Source: Chitinophagaceae bacterium UBA1953 (lineage in GTDB: Bacteria > Bacteroidota > Bacteroidia > Chitinophagales > Chitinophagaceae). From it: a DNA stretch of 64,000 nt. Location: contig DDEN01000041.1 in the NCBI GenBank assembly GCA_002336115.1, positions 321,395 to 385,394 on the forward strand, in the 5' to 3' direction. The notes beneath the pieces are model-generated. The model worked only from the letters and a program-made list of their open reading frames with translations, had not been told where the DNA came from and ran no database searches. Below, piece by piece: positions 44,332 to 54,762 of the stretch (position 1 is the stretch's first letter; each line of letters begins with the position of its first letter). A program made the translations under genes and the position numbers.

Positions 44332-46524
44332 TTAGTTAAGGGCATTTGTTTCCTTTTCTTCCCACACAAAACCACCTTTACCCACATAATCTTCTTTATA
44401 TCCGGGAATATATTCCCATATACAGGAATCGGTCAGTTTTTGACCATTGCTAAAACGTGCTGTAATTTTTATACTGTTATTGCCCCTGGAAAGCTTAATA
44501 CCCGACCAATTTGCACACCTGAGCGAATCGGGTTTCAGTGTTCCGATAATTCTTCCATTAACCTTTAATTCAACTTCTTCCGCATTTGAGAAAACTTCAA
44601 CAGGGGTTAAGGCATTCCCTCTTTTTACATACCGGCGGCTTGCTATATAGGCAACGGGTTCTTCGCTCCAGTTAGACTTATAGAAATAATAGATATCTTT
44701 TTTCACCTTCCTGTCACCGGTAACGATCCCTTTATCATTCACCCTTGGCTGGTCTCCTTCATTACGGTTCCAGCTAACAAAATCGAACATAACCCAGGCA
44801 AACGACCCCCAAACATAAGGTCGCTTTACTATGGCTGCCCAAATACGCTTATGGCAATAGGTTTGCCATTCCTCGGGATGCCAGAAACTTTTGGGTATTG
44901 ACCAGTCTTCAATTCCGGTAATATTTTTGTGCTGGTTAACAGATGCTCCGGCACCATACTCGCCAATGCAAAAAGCAGGGATACGGGGTATATACCGCCG
45001 GTCATCATACATTTTTCCTGGATCATTGCCGCTATACCAGAAAGGATAGGTATTAAAACCAAGCCAGTCGGTAATACTGTTCATTTCCGGCCACCAGTTA
45101 TTAGAAGAGGCTGCAATTGTTGGCCGTGAAGGATCCTCACTGTGTGCAAGTTTATTCAGATCCGACAAAATGCGGTGAGCATCCTGTGTGGGAGGGGTTA
45201 GTTCGTTAAAAAGGCTCCAGGCGAAAATGGATGGATGATTCATATTTTGGCGAATAAGGTCGAGCAATTGATTGCGGGAAGTTGTTGCAAAGCTTTCACC
45301 TTTGCCCAACTCACTAACCAAAGGCAATTCGGCCCATACAAGCACACCGGCTTTGTCGCACAGGGAATAAAAATTTTCGCTATGCTGATAGTGGGCGGCA
45401 CGAACTGCATTTGCACCCATATCCAGAATCATACTAATGTCTTCTTGCTCATCTCGGGCAGTAATTGCCCAACTGCCCATGCGATCCTGATGCCTGTTTA
45501 CACCTCTGAGCCGAAGTACCTTGCCATTCAATAAAAATCCCTTTTCCGGATCAACAGCTATTGAGCGTAATCCAACTGAGTGCTCAACACGATCTGTTTC
45601 TGTATCATTATTCTTCAATATTGCCACTACTTTGTACAGGTAAGGATCAATACGTCCATTCCACAAATGAGGATTCTTCACAACAAGCCGTCTTCTATAT
45701 TCCGGGGTAACATACGGCTGAATAATAATTTCGGAATTGTTTTGAGCAACCACCCTGCCTGTTGCATCAATCAAAGAAATTGACAGTAAACGGCGTGCAT
45801 TATTTTTTGCGTTGGGATTGGTGAAGGCCATTATTATTGGCATTTGGGGCCTCTCGGTTAATCCATCATTCTTTTTAGCCAAAAAAGACACTTGCCCGGC
45901 AATATCCAAAACAGCTTCGTCTGCCCCGATCTTCGTCTGAAGAATTGTAAGGCCTGAAGAACCATGATCTAATGGTGTAAAACAAATTTCATCCGTTTCA
46001 ATAAGACTTACGGGTCTGTAAATACCTCCCGGTACACAAAAATCGCCAGCCAGAGGAGCTATATCAGTGAACTTTTCATTACTTACCCGAAGCTCAAGCA
46101 GATTATCGGCATCAGGATGGACAAAATTCGTGATCTCAAATACAAAAGCACCAAAAGCTCCTCTGTGCTCACCCAATCGTTCTCCGTTCAAAAATACCTG
46201 AGCAACGGAGGAAACGGCCTGAAACTTCAGGAAAAGGCGACGCTTTTTGATGTTATCCGGTATTTTAACAATGCGCCTGTACCATGCAGGGCATCGTATG
46301 TAATCTTTAAGCGACCAATTCTCTGTTCCATACGAATGCGGAATATTTACATTCATCCATCCGGCACCTTCGGGAGGAGCTTTATCTGCAAACTCTCCAG
46401 ATTTAACATAAATAAACTTCCAGTTATCAGGTAAAAAAGTCTCGGTACGTGACTGCCCGAAAGAGGAAAAACCTGAAATACTGAAAAACAATATAAATAG
46501 TTTAATTCTTGCGGCTCCTTTCAT
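44332..46524 (-). CDS. GH2 family glycoside hydrolase
   Basis: A 730-residue secreted enzyme with a signal peptide (about 1-23). The order is a GH2 sugar-binding domain (about 30-175, 'FLNGERLGEHRGAFGAFVF'), an immunoglobulin-like domain (about 190-320), a TIM barrel (about 325-600) and a C-terminal beta domain. 'LRLRGVNRHQD' (337-347) is a family hallmark. The acid/base is E441 in 'WSLFNELTPP' and the nucleophile E522 in 'IGEYGAGASVN'. GH2 covers beta-galactosidases, beta-glucuronidases and mannosidases; in a uronide PUL either galactosidase or glucuronidase action is plausible. Confidence 0.9.
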   Translation of the reverse strand: MKGAARIKLFILFFSISGFSSFGQSRTETFLPDNWKFIYVKSGEFADKAPPEGAGWMNVNIPHSYGTENWSLKDYIRCPAWYRRIVKIPDNIKKRRLFLKFQAVSSVAQVFLNGERLGEHRGAFGAFVFEITNFVHPDADNLLELRVSNEKFTDIAPLAGDFCVPGGIYRPVSLIETDEICFTPLDHGSSGLTILQTKIGADEAVLDIAGQVSFLAKKNDGLTERPQMPIIMAFTNPNAKNNARRLLSISLIDATGRVVAQNNSEIIIQPYVTPEYRRRLVVKNPHLWNGRIDPYLYKVVAILKNNDTETDRVEHSVGLRSIAVDPEKGFLLNGKVLRLRGVNRHQDRMGSWAITARDEQEDISMILDMGANAVRAAHYQHSENFYSLCDKAGVLVWAELPLVSELGKGESFATTSRNQLLDLIRQNMNHPSIFAWSLFNELTPPTQDAHRILSDLNKLAHSEDPSRPTIAASSNNWWPEMNSITDWLGFNTYPFWYSGNDPGKMYDDRRYIPRIPAFCIGEYGAGASVNQHKNITGIEDWSIPKSFWHPEEWQTYCHKRIWAAIVKRPYVWGSFAWVMFDFVSWNRNEGDQPRVNDKGIVTGDRKVKKDIYYFYKSNWSEEPVAYIASRRYVKRGNALTPVEVFSNAEEVELKVNGRIIGTLKPDSLRCANWSGIKLSRGNNSIKITARFSNGQKLTDSCIWEYIPGYKEDYVGKGGFVWEEKETNALN

Positions 46525-47001
46525 AAAACAATTTCGTTTTATTGCATAAGTTATTTCTCTTCATTTACCATGAGTCTTGCTCTGGTTTTCAATTACAGAG
46601 AACCTGATTGCAGTTATTTACAAAAAATTTATGCAACGGAGGGTTTGTCTATCGCTTTTTAACTACCATTCAACTGCAACCTTACTTTATGCAGACATCA
46701 ATATATTTTTCAGAAAGTATTCAAAGCAAACGCATCATCTCCCGTTTAATTCGTTATCATTAACTTTTCAGATTTCATGATTAATAAAATCAGCTACTTC
46801 TTGTAAGAGTCGATTTATCATCAAAACTGTTTTGAGAAAGAAATATTGATAACCGTTCTGGTGAATCCGGATTTTCAAAAACAGATCGTATGGTTTAACC
46901 GGAAATGCCATTTATCACAGCTCTCTACACAATTTCAGAACCCTGCATACAATTACATATCCCTTAATTTGCATTTGTTTACTTCCTTTTTCTTTTATCA
47001 G
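46525..47001. other. Intergenic stretch between the enzyme and transport units
   Basis: A 477-base AT-rich gap. No convincing ORF was seen on either strand, and short frames here show no gene-like composition. It separates the SusC-SusD-DUF5017 unit from the GH2-led enzyme unit and probably holds the promoter of the latter. No strong T-run hairpin was identified. Confidence 0.5.
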
Positions 47002-48027
47002 CTATTGTACAACAACCGGAATTTTTCTTGAAATAGTATCTGATGTATAGATCGTACGGTTTGTGGCCGCAAAAACTGCATCGTACACACCTTTACTTAA
47101 GTAAGTGTATTTATAAGACGAAGGTTTTACAGTCATATCATTAATTGCAACAGCTAAATCAGGAGTTACAGTGGTTAAATCAAGGTCGCCCATCAATGCC
47201 CAGGACTCTTCATTGGAAGTAGCGGCGGCGGCTGTGGCTGCACCTGTTATTACCAGCGATGTGCCAGATGTAATGACCCAGTTATATGTTGCTGTTTTAT
47301 AACCCACCCAACCCGGACTGTAAGTCGTTCCTCCATAATTCGATATTGGAGTTGTGTTGGCTCCCAGGTTAGCAATGTTATAAACTGTACCATCAGGCAG
47401 GCTATTGCTAACATTCAGGCTGGTAATCGTCCATTTATTTTGAACAGATCCTTGCTGAGCAGTATACTTAAAGGCAATAAAAACTTTTTTTCCGGCTGCT
47501 GCATAAGAGCTAAGGTCTATTGTACTGGTAGTGGCAGTAGAGTTAGTTGCCAGATTAGCAGGAGTTATATCCGTCCAATTGGCGGCAGCAATATTGGCCA
47601 GCGTTGCGGCACTGTCATATACCAGTATATTGGTGGTAAGGCCATCAACAACCTGAAAATTGCTAACAACTCCTTTAAAATCCGATGAAAGCATCACTCG
47701 CAGAGAGTTTGCCTGTGAACCTGCATTTAAAGCAGTTTTGAAAACAAGATTGCAAACACCCGGAGCTGAGGTCCGGTTACGATAGTTATACCTGTGCCCA
47801 ACTTCACCTGAATAAAAAGAAACAGTGGCCGGATTGCCAGTGAATGTAAAAGTTGCTGTACTGCCCAATCCATAATAAGCGGTATCATTGGCTGGCTGCG
47901 TAGAATTTGTTCCATCGGCTTTTACAGAAAACTCATTGATGTCATCCAGTTTAACTGGTGTCTTATCGCATGAAGCAACAAGTACAGCACTAAGTATTAC
48001 CGGAAAAATATTCTTTAATGAAAACAT
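47002..48027 (-). CDS. DUF5017-type surface glycan-binding lipoprotein
   Basis: A 341-residue lipoprotein (lipobox ending 'LVASC', Cys20). It begins with an immunoglobulin-like 'DDINEFSVKADG...YGLGSTATFTFTGNPATVSFYSG' region (about residues 30-78), typical of DUF5017 proteins encoded after SusD in Bacteroidetes PULs, and continues with a beta-sandwich ('GKKVFIAFKYTAQQG'). The position after SusC/SusD suggests a SusE/F-like role, holding the glycan at the cell surface. The C-terminal half contains Ala/Thr-rich strands and no catalytic motif. Confidence 0.75.
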   Translation of the reverse strand: MFSLKNIFPVILSAVLVASCDKTPVKLDDINEFSVKADGTNSTQPANDTAYYGLGSTATFTFTGNPATVSFYSGEVGHRYNYRNRTSAPGVCNLVFKTALNAGSQANSLRVMLSSDFKGVVSNFQVVDGLTTNILVYDSAATLANIAAANWTDITPANLATNSTATTSTIDLSSYAAAGKKVFIAFKYTAQQGSVQNKWTITSLNVSNSLPDGTVYNIANLGANTTPISNYGGTTYSPGWVGYKTATYNWVITSGTSLVITGAATAAAATSNEESWALMGDLDLTTVTPDLAVAINDMTVKPSSYKYTYLSKGVYDAVFAATNRTIYTSDTISRKIPVVVQ

Positions 48028-48069
48028 AGCTTTATTTTTTATATCATGATAAATATTCCTTAGGCATGC

Positions 48070-50142
48070 TTACCATCCGGGATTTTGTAAAATATTTTTA
48101 TTAACGCTGATTTCAGAAGATGGAATAGGTAATAACAGGAACTTTTCAGGTGCCGATGAAGCAACAGTTGTATATCCAATAATAGCATTGGCCTTAGTAT
48201 TTGTGGCATAAGTAGGCCAGGTATCCATTTGATTGAACACGGAAACCATTGTTGAATAAAAAATACCCCAGCGAACCAGATCCAGCTTACGTGTACCTTC
48301 AAAACAAAGTTCTCGTGCACGCTCATCCTGAATATCCTGAAGCGTTACTGAAGTTTTATCAACGTCTGCCTTTGTTAACAAGGTTCCTGTGGCAGTGGCA
48401 GCAGTACCTGCATAACTAAACACCACTCCTGTTTGTGACGCAGCAGATGAACCGCTCAGATGTGTTGGTGGAATACTGCTGGAATTACCTGCAGCAACTG
48501 TAGTATATAAGTTGCCATTATAAATTACCTGCTGGTTTGCCGCATACGTTGTATTGGCCGCCCAGGGTGTACCCAGGTAAATAAGGGCTGCACTGGCTGT
48601 TGTAAAACCTAAACCACCTGAAGTAAGTTGCACATCAGTTACTTTACCATCGGCAGCAGTAGTACTTCCTGTAATGGTAGACGAATAACCCAGCCAATTA
48701 CCAAAATTGGTATTTCCCAAACTGGCATTGTTATAGTTATTGAAGAGAAGATTATTGCCTTTGTAATACCCCGATCCCTGCGTTAGTAAGGTTAAAGACT
48801 TGAGCGGTGCTGTAGCGCCTGCTAAACCATAACCTCTTTCCCGCACTGCATTCACAGCGTCAATACCTGCAGATGTACAGGTACCACCATTCAGTTGCAG
48901 ATCGGCTTCAGCAAACATCAGCAGTACATCAGCATAGCGTAAAATGGGAAAATTGATGGATGAATTATCTTTCCCTTTTGGTAAAATTGTTTCATAATTT
49001 CTCCTCCATTTGGCAACAGTTCTGTTATAGGAAAATACTGCTGTATTGCTGATAGGTCTTCTTGATACATAAGGTAAAGTGGTTGTACTTGCAGCATAAG
49101 TGAAATTGGAAACATTCCAATCTCTTCTTGCATCATAAGAATCGTATAAATTATATAGTTTTTGATTTACATAAGCATAGGCGTAACAGTAGCCAGAGTC
49201 CAGCCAAACCTGATTCGTTGAACCAGGAATTACTGTGGTAAGAGTGAACTGAATCCCATTTTGCGAGCCTAAATAACTGCTTGATTTAACAGTTGAATTA
49301 TCGTTACCCGAAAAATCTGCCTCCCAAATACTTTCCTGTGTATCATAAGTATCTGCCGCATGATTAATAAATACCTGGCTATAACTTGGGTTAAGGCTGT
49401 GCAAACCGGAGTTGATTACTTTGAGGCTGTAGGTTCTGGCGCTATCATACATTGCCATGACACCACCTGTGCCACCATTCAGAGGATAACCAGCCATCGT
49501 AAGGTACACACGGGCAAGAATACCCTGTACCGCACTTTTTGAAACATGACTGGCGCTTGTTAATTGTGAGACAGGAAATACTTTTCCCTCTGCAGTTTTC
49601 ATGTCAGCAAGTATCTGGTTATAAACAATCTGCTTATCAGTTCTTGGCGATTGCAGACTGCTGTCGGGGCCGGTAACTGGTGTTAATCTAAGAGGTACAT
49701 CCCCAAAATTTGAAACCAATATGAAGTAATAGTATCCCCTCAAAAACAAGGCTTCGCCATAGGCAGCCTGTACATCAACGCTTGGATCATGAGGATCAAC
49801 ATAAGACAAAAGTAAATTTGCCCGCTCAATGCCGGCATAGCACCTGGTCCAAAAATTATTTACGTTGGTACTTGAAAAATCGTAGGCATTCGCAGCATAA
49901 CCTCCTACTGTTCTTCCCGCACCCCCGTAAAAAGTTTCATCGTTACAAATAAAAACTCCTTTGGCAAACTCATTATGAATGCTTAATGGATTATAAACTG
50001 CTGCAAGGGCATTGGTTAAATTTGCTCCTTTATAATAATCGGCAGGTGATAAAAAGCTTCCTGGCTGAGTGTTTAAAAATTTTTGACAGGCCGTAAAAGA
50101 AACCAAAACAAGACCGGCGATGATATATATATTGCGTTTCAT
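48070..50142 (-). CDS. susD: RagB/SusD-family surface glycan-binding lipoprotein
   Basis: The lid of the SusCD glycan importer, anchored outside the outer membrane. The lipobox ends 'SFTAC' (Cys19), followed by 'QKFLNTQPGSFLSPADYY', a SusD hallmark. TPR-like helices follow ('AYGEALFLRGYYYFILVSNFGDVPL' near residue 125). The C-terminal 'DERARELCFEGTRKLDLVRWG' (about 606-626) and 'LLLPIPSSEISVNKNILQNPGW' end are classical. At 690 residues it is long because of an extra stretch of about 140 residues (447-586) before the C-terminal motif. It starts 18 bases after the SusC gene. Confidence 0.93.
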   Translation of the reverse strand: MKRNIYIIAGLVLVSFTACQKFLNTQPGSFLSPADYYKGANLTNALAAVYNPLSIHNEFAKGVFICNDETFYGGAGRTVGGYAANAYDFSSTNVNNFWTRCYAGIERANLLLSYVDPHDPSVDVQAAYGEALFLRGYYYFILVSNFGDVPLRLTPVTGPDSSLQSPRTDKQIVYNQILADMKTAEGKVFPVSQLTSASHVSKSAVQGILARVYLTMAGYPLNGGTGGVMAMYDSARTYSLKVINSGLHSLNPSYSQVFINHAADTYDTQESIWEADFSGNDNSTVKSSSYLGSQNGIQFTLTTVIPGSTNQVWLDSGYCYAYAYVNQKLYNLYDSYDARRDWNVSNFTYAASTTTLPYVSRRPISNTAVFSYNRTVAKWRRNYETILPKGKDNSSINFPILRYADVLLMFAEADLQLNGGTCTSAGIDAVNAVRERGYGLAGATAPLKSLTLLTQGSGYYKGNNLLFNNYNNASLGNTNFGNWLGYSSTITGSTTAADGKVTDVQLTSGGLGFTTASAALIYLGTPWAANTTYAANQQVIYNGNLYTTVAAGNSSSIPPTHLSGSSAASQTGVVFSYAGTAATATGTLLTKADVDKTSVTLQDIQDERARELCFEGTRKLDLVRWGIFYSTMVSVFNQMDTWPTYATNTKANAIIGYTTVASSAPEKFLLLPIPSSEISVNKNILQNPGW

Positions 50143-50160
50143 ATTATTGTCTTTTAAAAA

Positions 50161-53100
50161 TTAAAAACTAACGTCTATCCCGAAAGTGATTGTTCTTGAT
50201 CTTGGATAAGATGAGTAATCAAACCCACCGGTTAATGCCGAATTATACAGGCTCACTTCCGGATCCTGACCCGAATATTTCGTCCAGGTAATTACGTTCT
50301 GAACAGAGCTGTACACTCTCACAGCTTTGATTTTAATACGATTTAGAAGTGATGCCGGGAGCTCATACCCTAAAGAAAGAGTTTTAAGTCGCAGAAACGA
50401 GCCATCTTCAATATAATAAGTGGAAGCACCAGAAAAAGATCCGTTAAATCCTTTTGCCCTTGCAATGTTGGTATTGGTATTGTCAGGTGTCCAGCGGTTT
50501 TTATATTCTTCATACTGGTTTACAGTGGTAGTTCCTCCCATAAACACATAATTATTATAGTTCATAATGTCATTTCCGGCCGACCATTGAAAGAAAATAT
50601 TCAGATCGAAATTTTTATACTTCAGATTGTTGGTAAAGCCTCCATTATGTACAGGCAAACTACGGCCAATAACTGTATAGTCATTAACATTAATTATTCC
50701 ATCACCATTCAAATCTTTGTACTTAATATCACCAGGCTGAATAAGAGCCCTGGTATTACCATTAGTAGGCACTTCATTCTTTAAAACATAAGTACCGGCC
50801 GTACTCAGGTTAAAATCACTGAACTGGTAAAGTCCATCAGCTATCAAACCATACATTAATCCTAACGGCTGCCCTATTTTAGCAATATAATTGGTTACAT
50901 TGTTAAGTGGCCCAACTGCACTGCCTAATGATTCCTGGTTTTCAGTCAGCTCTAACAGCTTATTTCTGTTAAAAGAAATATTAAAGCTACTCCTCCAGGT
51001 AAAATTCTTATTTTGAATATTGGTAGTATTCAGAGCAAGTTCAAGACCACGGTTGCGTACTCTGCCCATGTTCTGATACATTCTCGAATAACCTGTAGAA
51101 GTGGGGATGTTTGAATACAGGAGCAAATCTGAAGTTAATTTATTATAAACCTCTGCTTCCAGTGCTATCCGATTTTTAAAGAAAGCAATTTCTAACCCCA
51201 GATCGGTTGAAGCAGTAGTTTCCCACTTTAATTTAGAGTTACCGATAGAAGAAACATAAGCGCCATATATTGCCTGATTATTAAATGTATAAGCAGCACC
51301 TGCATCCTGGTTATACACAGACAGATATGCGAAATCAGTTACCCTGTTATTCCCGATTTTACCATAGGTGATTTTTAATTTGGCATCAGATATCACATTC
51401 TTAAGGTTATCCATAAAGCTTTCTCTTGAAATACGCCAGGCAAATGCTCCCGATGGGAAATAGGCCCAACGGTTATCGGAAGAAAACTTGGAAGAACCAT
51501 CAGCTCTGTAAGACAATGTCAACAAGTATTTTGATTTATAAGAGTAGTTTACCCTTCCTAAAAAAGAAGCCAGTGTGTTTGACGAGCTTAATGATGTAAT
51601 TGTTTTGGCAGTTCCCTGACCTAAAGCGGCTATTCCTAATTTTTCATTAGGAACATTGGTTGCTGAGAATCCATCAGACGATGTTTTGACCTGCTGATTG
51701 CTCATTCCAATCATCGCCGAGAGATCGTGATCTTTTTGAATTTTTTTGGTATAGGTTAAATAATTTTCATTCAATATTGATGTGAATCGATTATTCATAA
51801 TTGAACCATTCGGCCCGCCACCTCCACTTAAAAAAGACCCTTGTGCTGTGCCGGAACCATAAAACACCTGGTTTACAACAATCCTGTCGTCAATGCCTCC
51901 AGTTATTTTTAATAAAAGGCTAGGCAAAAACTTATATTCAATATATCCATTGCTGATCAGATCCTTTGTATAACCTCTGTTAATGGTGTTCTTTAACGAT
52001 TTATAGGGATTGAACCGGTAATCGTTATTGGTTCCTACAAGGGGGTCAGTATCGCTATCCTCAGTAAAGTCTAAATCCGGATTTTTAAGAAAAGCCAGAC
52101 TTTGCGGGCTTGCATTTACCGGCCTTGATCCCCAAACGCTATACATGAGATTGAGACTGGGAGTTATAAGGCCAGTGCTTGCACCAACGCTTAACCCGCT
52201 TCGCTCCATGTAACTGTAATTAGCATTTAATCCTACTTTTAATTTGTTGTTAATGGTTTGATCCAAAGAAAATCTCCCCTGGTATCTTTTATAAGCAGAA
52301 GTTATAATTATCCCGTTCTGATCAAAGTAGTTCCCGGAAAAAGCATACTTCGTTTTATCGTTACCACCTGTAACTGAAATAGTATGACTTGATGTATAGC
52401 CCGGCTGAAATATCTGACCCTGATAATCGAGGGCTGATGCCGTATCCTTATAATAGTTGAGAGTGGTGCCTCCGCTCAGATAAAGTTGCCGGGGTGTAAC
52501 AGTGCTTCCTGCTCCGGCATAATCTGCTGTACTGGGATTCATTTCCAATTGCATTACAATGTAATCGTACGGGCTGAGTACACGCATTTTCTTAATATTC
52601 TGCTGCACACCAAAATAGCCGCTGTACTTTACTGTAGGCGCACCGGTTTTTCCACGTTTGGTAGTAATCATGATCACACCATTGGCACCACGGGCACCGT
52701 AAATAGCAGTAGCCGAAGCATCTTTTAATACTTCAATTGACTCAATATCAGCAGGGTTCAGTGTATTATTGTCCATATCCTCAATTGGAAATCCATCCAC
52801 TACATACAATGGTGCATTGGATTGGGAAACCGAATTGGGGCCACGTACCACAATATTGATAGAATTACCAGGTTGCCCATCTGTTGAGTTCACCTGTACA
52901 CCTGCAATTCTGCCCGCCAATGCCTGATCAAAGGATGCAACTGGCGCTTTTACAATATCAGCCATGTCAACCCTGGCAACTGATCCGGTCAGGTCTTTTT
53001 TCTTCACTGTGCCATAACCAATCACCACCACTTCTTCAGACTCTGTAACTTTTAATTGTAATACAACATTCAGTACTGTACCGCTTTTGGGCGAAAGTTC

Positions 53101-53334
53101 CCGTTGAATATATCCAACCGAACTAAAAATAAGGAGCGGGTTTGAACCGCTAACTGCTATGGAATAAGCACCACTGCTGTTAGTAATTGTGGCAACTTTC
53201 GTTCCTTTCAGGGCAACAGTGACATTCTCTAAAGGCTTTCCTTCAGTATCTGTTACGGTTCCCTTAATTGTTTGTTGAGCAAAAACGACATTGCCCAAAC
53301 ACATCATTACTGCAAGTAACCAATTTCTCATCAT
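50161..53334 (-). CDS. susC: SusC/RagA-family TonB-linked outer membrane transporter
   Basis: The energised channel that imports oligosaccharides caught by SusD. The 1057-residue protein has a signal peptide (about 1-19), a carboxypeptidase-regulatory-like domain ('TIKGTVTDTEGKPLENVTVALKGT', about 22-45, to about residue 95), a TonB-box area ('EEVVVIGYGTVKKKDLTGSV'), a plug with 'RIAGVQVNSTDGQPG', 'VVRGPNSVSQSNAPLYVVDGFP' and 'VLKDASATAIYGARGANGVI', and a large barrel. It begins the susC-susD-DUF5017 unit. Confidence 0.95.
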   Translation of the reverse strand: MMRNWLLAVMMCLGNVVFAQQTIKGTVTDTEGKPLENVTVALKGTKVATITNSSGAYSIAVSGSNPLLIFSSVGYIQRELSPKSGTVLNVVLQLKVTESEEVVVIGYGTVKKKDLTGSVARVDMADIVKAPVASFDQALAGRIAGVQVNSTDGQPGNSINIVVRGPNSVSQSNAPLYVVDGFPIEDMDNNTLNPADIESIEVLKDASATAIYGARGANGVIMITTKRGKTGAPTVKYSGYFGVQQNIKKMRVLSPYDYIVMQLEMNPSTADYAGAGSTVTPRQLYLSGGTTLNYYKDTASALDYQGQIFQPGYTSSHTISVTGGNDKTKYAFSGNYFDQNGIIITSAYKRYQGRFSLDQTINNKLKVGLNANYSYMERSGLSVGASTGLITPSLNLMYSVWGSRPVNASPQSLAFLKNPDLDFTEDSDTDPLVGTNNDYRFNPYKSLKNTINRGYTKDLISNGYIEYKFLPSLLLKITGGIDDRIVVNQVFYGSGTAQGSFLSGGGGPNGSIMNNRFTSILNENYLTYTKKIQKDHDLSAMIGMSNQQVKTSSDGFSATNVPNEKLGIAALGQGTAKTITSLSSSNTLASFLGRVNYSYKSKYLLTLSYRADGSSKFSSDNRWAYFPSGAFAWRISRESFMDNLKNVISDAKLKITYGKIGNNRVTDFAYLSVYNQDAGAAYTFNNQAIYGAYVSSIGNSKLKWETTASTDLGLEIAFFKNRIALEAEVYNKLTSDLLLYSNIPTSTGYSRMYQNMGRVRNRGLELALNTTNIQNKNFTWRSSFNISFNRNKLLELTENQESLGSAVGPLNNVTNYIAKIGQPLGLMYGLIADGLYQFSDFNLSTAGTYVLKNEVPTNGNTRALIQPGDIKYKDLNGDGIINVNDYTVIGRSLPVHNGGFTNNLKYKNFDLNIFFQWSAGNDIMNYNNYVFMGGTTTVNQYEEYKNRWTPDNTNTNIARAKGFNGSFSGASTYYIEDGSFLRLKTLSLGYELPASLLNRIKIKAVRVYSSVQNVITWTKYSGQDPEVSLYNSALTGGFDYSSYPRSRTITFGIDVSF

Positions 53335-53391
53335 TTACATTTTTGGTAAGTAATATTTGCAATCAGCCATTGCCTGAGAAAATATCTTTTC

Positions 53392-54663
53392 TCAAGAGTT
53401 TTTTTTATTCAATTTTGTATACCGCAACAACGCTTCCAGATAATAATAATCAGCATATACCAGAGGAACATCCACCTCCTGATTATGCGGAAAGCTACCT
53501 GTACAATGTTTTAAAAGAAAATGCCCGTTATTAGAAGCCGGTTCGGCTAAATAGGCATTGGATCCCAGACTTTTTAAAGTAGCAACAGCAAAATCCTCAT
53601 AGACTAACCCTTCCTTTCCGAGAAAACTTCCCAGTTCAAACAAAGCAGAAGCAACGATGGCGGCAGATGAAGCATCCCGAGGTATGTAAGAAAGCTTCCT
53701 TGCAGCATAATTCCAATCAGGGATATATCCTTTCTCATCTACATTAAAATCCCAATAAGGCACTTTATCCTTTGGCAATCTGGGATTATTGATATAAAAA
53801 TCTGCCAATTTTCTGGCCTGTTGCAAAAAACGCTTGTCACGGGTTTCCCGATACATCATTGTATATCCGTAAATAGCCCATGCCTGCCCCCTTGCCCAGG
53901 TTGAATTATCAGCAAAACCCTGACAAGTTTGGCGATTCAGCACTTTACCTGTAAGTGTATCATAATTTACTACATGGTACGAACTGAAATCGGAACGAAA
54001 ATGATTTTTCATCGTCACTTCAGCATGCTTTATTGCAATTTTCCGGAAGCTGGAATCACCTGTAACTTTTGAAGCAAAGAATAACAGTTCCAGATTCATC
54101 ATGTTATCAATAATAACAGGGTAATTCCATAATGTATGGCCATCCCATGACAAACGGGAATTCCATGATTTAATGCACCCAACTTTGGGATTGAAGCGTG
54201 AAGCCAGTGATTGTGCCGATTGAATCAGAATTTTTTTATAGGCTTCATTCTTTGTCAACCTGTATGCATTTCCGTAGCTGCAATACATCATAAAACCAAG
54301 GTCGTGATGCTGAGTATTAAATTGATTTTTTTCGAGGCTTTCTGTCCATTTAACAGCTTGTTTTTCCCAACTGCTGTCGTGTGTGATTTCAAACATATAC
54401 CAGAGGATGCCAGGCCAAAAACCTCCTGTCCAATCAGAAATAGGCACGTAAGATGTTTTACCAGTTGAGTCAACAGTACGGGGATACCGGCTGATGTCAC
54501 CAGAAACCTGTAGCATATCAGTATATTGCGTTTCAGCAGTTTCAATTGTATGGCTGACTAAATCCGGATATTTCTTTTCTGAAGGAGTAAAAGCAAAACC
54601 GAACATTACTGCGCTGATAATGACCACTAATACCAACCATAATACTGATTTATTTTTTTGCAT
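53392..54663 (-). CDS. GH88 unsaturated glucuronyl hydrolase
   Basis: A 423-residue (alpha/alpha)6-barrel enzyme that hydrates the double bond of 4,5-unsaturated glucuronyl ends made by lyases. The N-terminal hydrophobic segment (about residues 7-26) acts as a signal or anchor. 'ISDWTGGFWPGILWYMFEIT' (75-94) is diagnostic. The two catalytic aspartates are D121 ('HHDLGFMMYC') and D186 ('PVIIDNMMNLE'). 'FADNSTWARGQAWAIYGYTMMY' near 237 completes the pattern. It lies between the regulator and susC, in the same direction. Confidence 0.93.
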   Translation of the reverse strand: MQKNKSVLWLVLVVIISAVMFGFAFTPSEKKYPDLVSHTIETAETQYTDMLQVSGDISRYPRTVDSTGKTSYVPISDWTGGFWPGILWYMFEITHDSSWEKQAVKWTESLEKNQFNTQHHDLGFMMYCSYGNAYRLTKNEAYKKILIQSAQSLASRFNPKVGCIKSWNSRLSWDGHTLWNYPVIIDNMMNLELLFFASKVTGDSSFRKIAIKHAEVTMKNHFRSDFSSYHVVNYDTLTGKVLNRQTCQGFADNSTWARGQAWAIYGYTMMYRETRDKRFLQQARKLADFYINNPRLPKDKVPYWDFNVDEKGYIPDWNYAARKLSYIPRDASSAAIVASALFELGSFLGKEGLVYEDFAVATLKSLGSNAYLAEPASNNGHFLLKHCTGSFPHNQEVDVPLVYADYYYLEALLRYTKLNKKNS

Positions 54664-54762
54664 ATGGGCACACAGTTAATCGTGATTTGAACTCAAAACA
54701 CAAATTTCATTTACCCAAATGACTTGCTATGGTCAAAATCGTAACAGAATTGGGGCAGTTCT

